Program-made: the position numbers and the translations under genes
Assembly (NCBI GenBank): GCA_965248775.1
Contig: OZ252150.1
Location: 4,402,001-4,466,000 of the forward strand
From: JBHHUI01 sp965248775
GTDB taxonomy: Bacteria > Chloroflexota > Anaerolineae > Anaerolineales > JBHHUI01
DNA length: 64,000 nt
Direction of reading: 5' to 3'
Shown: in pieces, positions 62,485-64,000 of the stretch
How the letters are laid out: each line of letters begins with the position of its first letter
Numbering within the stretch: the first letter of the stretch is position 1
The notes under the pieces: model-generated
Seen by the model: only the letters and a program-made list of their open reading frames with translations
What the model was told of the DNA's origin: nothing
Database searches by the model: none

Positions 62485-63417
62485 TCAAATGCCTCGGACA
62501 GAGCCATACGGGAATAGATTACAGTCATAACGCGGCAAAGCCTGTATTCCGAGTTGGAGATCCTGGCTCGCGATGTCTCGCGGCTCGACTTTAAATGCGA
62601 GCGCACAGTGACTTTCCTCGAGGAGCCGTACAGTTGTCGCAGTGAATGAAAAAGAATCTCCGTAGGGATAGCAGAACGTTCGGAGAGTGGATTTGCCGGA
62701 TAGCTGTTCAAGAAATGCGAAGGAATCGACTATTTCCTTCTCCTGCTCGTCTTCTGACAACTTGCTCAACACTGGATGATTAACGGTGTGGCTACCAATA
62801 ATCATTCCGCCTGCTTGCAACTGTCGAATCTCCTCCATTTTCATGTAAAACTGGCTGGCCAGTTTGATCTCTTCTGGAAAGAATCTGAACATCAACTGGT
62901 CTAAAACTGCCTCGCGGTGCTCATAGCTAATCAGATAATTCAGTGTCCGTTTAACAATGTTCGTGTAGTCGTCGTTCTGCTGCAAGGGGTAAGTCATGGT
63001 CCGGAATTCTTCGATATGTGCATGCGATAGCATATCTTCAGAGATTACTCGCATGAGCGCGGCGAGAATTTCTTTCCCACCATATTTTCCAAGCAAAATG
63101 TGGATTCGATGCACATCGAGCAGCTTTCTGGTGCGAAAGATGCCGGTCGGAATATAGAAGATTCCCCAAAGGCCTCTGGCTTGCAAACAGGGCCAGACAT
63201 AGTGAAAATGGTCGCTCAGCGCGTCATCGAATGTCAGTAGCAAGCCCGATCGAGGTTCGCCTGATTCGAGCGATTGCAAGAATTCTGATTGCGACAGATA
63301 ACCATACTGCTCTGCAAAGTAATCTAACTGAAGAATGAAATCTTCCAGGTGCAGATATCGAAAATAGGGCAACTCGGGATCGGTTGGCCTCACATAGTGA
63401 TACATGATCGCCTTCAT
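62485..63417 (-). CDS. polysaccharide deacetylase (NodB domain)
   Basis: 310 residues: MKAIMYHYVRPTDPELPYFR, LLLTFDDALSDHFHYVWPCL (D-D catalytic/metal pair), GMIIGSHTVNHPVLSKLSED (metal His), and TFCYPYGDSFSFTATTVRLL. This is the CE4 fold that removes N- or O-acetyl groups from glycans; the substrate is not known. Overlaps the formyltransferase gene by four bases (ATGA), so they are one operon. Confidence 0.88.
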   Translation of the reverse strand: MKAIMYHYVRPTDPELPYFRYLHLEDFILQLDYFAEQYGYLSQSEFLQSLESGEPRSGLLLTFDDALSDHFHYVWPCLQARGLWGIFYIPTGIFRTRKLLDVHRIHILLGKYGGKEILAALMRVISEDMLSHAHIEEFRTMTYPLQQNDDYTNIVKRTLNYLISYEHREAVLDQLMFRFFPEEIKLASQFYMKMEEIRQLQAGGMIIGSHTVNHPVLSKLSEDEQEKEIVDSFAFLEQLSGKSTLRTFCYPYGDSFSFTATTVRLLEESHCALAFKVEPRDIASQDLQLGIQALPRYDCNLFPYGSVRGI

Positions 63418-64000
63418 GACAGTCGCATGGCAGCCTCAATCACGGGGTTGCGGATCAGCGGCACTCTATCGCACCGCGCTCGTTCTTCGGCCAGATATTT
63501 CTCAACGAGATCGCCTGCAAAATTTGCATAAAGACTTGAAACTGATTCCTCTGAGAAGTCCTTGTTTCTATATACTCTTCCTGCATCCACTAGCGGTAAA
63601 GATGGCATCCGTTTAAGAGCGTCGAAGTAATCAATAAGAACTCTGTAGACTCGCGCCATATCCGCAATTAATCGATTGCCTATCTGCGACGGAGAGTCTC
63701 CGGGTGAAACGCGTGCCCGTATCTGATGGATAATCTCGCCCGTGTCAATGCCCGCATCGATATACATAAACGTCGCCCCGACATATTCGGGTTCGGTATT
63801 GACCAGCGGCCAATAATTTGTACCACTGCCCCGGTAATAAGGGGATAAACCAAGGTGAACATTTAGAAAACGACCATCGAACGAACTCAGTAAAGGCTCT
63901 TTGATGATCGAGCAACCATAAGCGATAAGTAGATCGGGTGCGGATTGGAGTATCGCTTCGGTGTGGGGAGGCGAGTTGATTTCACCTTTAGGCAAAAAAA
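63414..64000 (-). CDS. formyltransferase (methionyl-tRNA/sugar N-formyltransferase type), N-terminus cut by window edge
   Basis: The frame is open to the right window edge; about 195 codons are visible. DLLIAYGCSIIKEPLLSS, FLNVHLGLSPYYRGSGTNYW (HxGLSPxxRG, catalytic His/Asn region) and IDTGEIIHQIRARV are those of the formyltransferase fold using N10-formyl-tetrahydrofolate. In a polysaccharide region it more likely formylates an aminosugar than Met-tRNA; the substrate cannot be read from sequence. Confidence 0.8.
   Translation of the reverse strand, partial: FLPKGEINSPPHTEAILQSAPDLLIAYGCSIIKEPLLSSFDGRFLNVHLGLSPYYRGSGTNYWPLVNTEPEYVGATFMYIDAGIDTGEIIHQIRARVSPGDSPSQIGNRLIADMARVYRVLIDYFDALKRMPSLPLVDAGRVYRNKDFSEESVSSLYANFAGDLVEKYLAEERARCDRVPLIRNPVIEAAMRLS

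Noticed and set aside
1..64000. tRNA or rRNA genes
   Set aside because: No cloverleaf with a GGTTCGA-type T-loop in the right context and no rRNA-like segment was seen; the few GGTTCGA matches lie within coding sequence.

Overview
The window looks like a chromosomal segment of a Chloroflexota (Anaerolineae-type) bacterium, probably from a metagenome or draft assembly. Support for this: many lipoproteins and membrane-anchored proteins with Thr/Pro-rich linkers (TPTDTP-type), LysM modules, a zinc-free quinone reductase, a phosphoglucose/phosphomannose isomerase of the SIS family, a free-standing PEP/pyruvate-binding protein, and several genes preceded by a -10 box only 6-12 bases before the start codon (leaderless or nearly so). 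The taxonomic call is inference; no rRNA or tRNA gene is present.

Layout. 1-4.4 kb: branched-chain amino-acid ABC transporter remnant (binding protein end, livF) split by an IS701/IS4-type element, then an acyl-CoA ligase-like gene. 4.5-16.5 kb: mobile-element-rich stretch with two nearly identical IS1182-family copies (1594 bp each), two tnpB-only IS200/IS605-type elements (one degraded and carrying in-frame palindromic insertions, one split by another IS), a nonsense-mutated amidohydrolase, a LysM protein, a tandem RNase H protein whose second domain has lost its catalytic residues, a higBA module and a GNAT relic. 16.5-24.7 kb: housekeeping operon on the minus strand (parvulin lipoprotein, two paralogous anchored proteins, KaiC-like ATPase, rsmI, pgi/pmi, PEP/pyruvate-binding protein). 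24.8-32.5 kb: assorted single genes, including an AhpD-like peroxidase-family gene in which an in-frame TGA occupies the second Cys of the CxxC site and is followed by a hairpin resembling a bacterial SECIS element: a strong selenoprotein candidate. 32.6-39.2 kb: accessory island with a broken ATPase, a PIN/Phd module, a second higBA module, and a frameshifted large serine recombinase that sits exactly on the break point of a truncated comM. 39.4-46.4 kb: minus-strand metabolic genes (SDR, degenerate S41 protease homologue, DUF1786 protein, FprA-type ferredoxin reductase, CBS protein, small membrane protein, dipeptidase). 46.5-64 kb: cell-surface polysaccharide region (ABC exporter, a GT39-like membrane glycosyltransferase and its deleted duplicate, fused ATP sulfurylase/APS kinase, two GT4 glycosyltransferases, asparagine synthase, polytopic membrane protein, polysaccharide deacetylase, formyltransferase), into which an IS4 element and an MNT/HEPN module have been inserted.

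How it fits together: the 48-64 kb block could assemble, modify (deacetylation, formylation, possibly sulfation through PAPS) and export a glycan. The 23-17 kb block couples envelope folding and sugar-phosphate metabolism. The rest is a patchwork of insertions and decaying genes. The item I judge most worth testing is the AhpD-like CxxU selenoprotein at 26287-26850; next are the 27-bp palindromic peptides inserted into TnpB, and the ~80-bp palindromic repeat at 40.3 and 50.9 kb.
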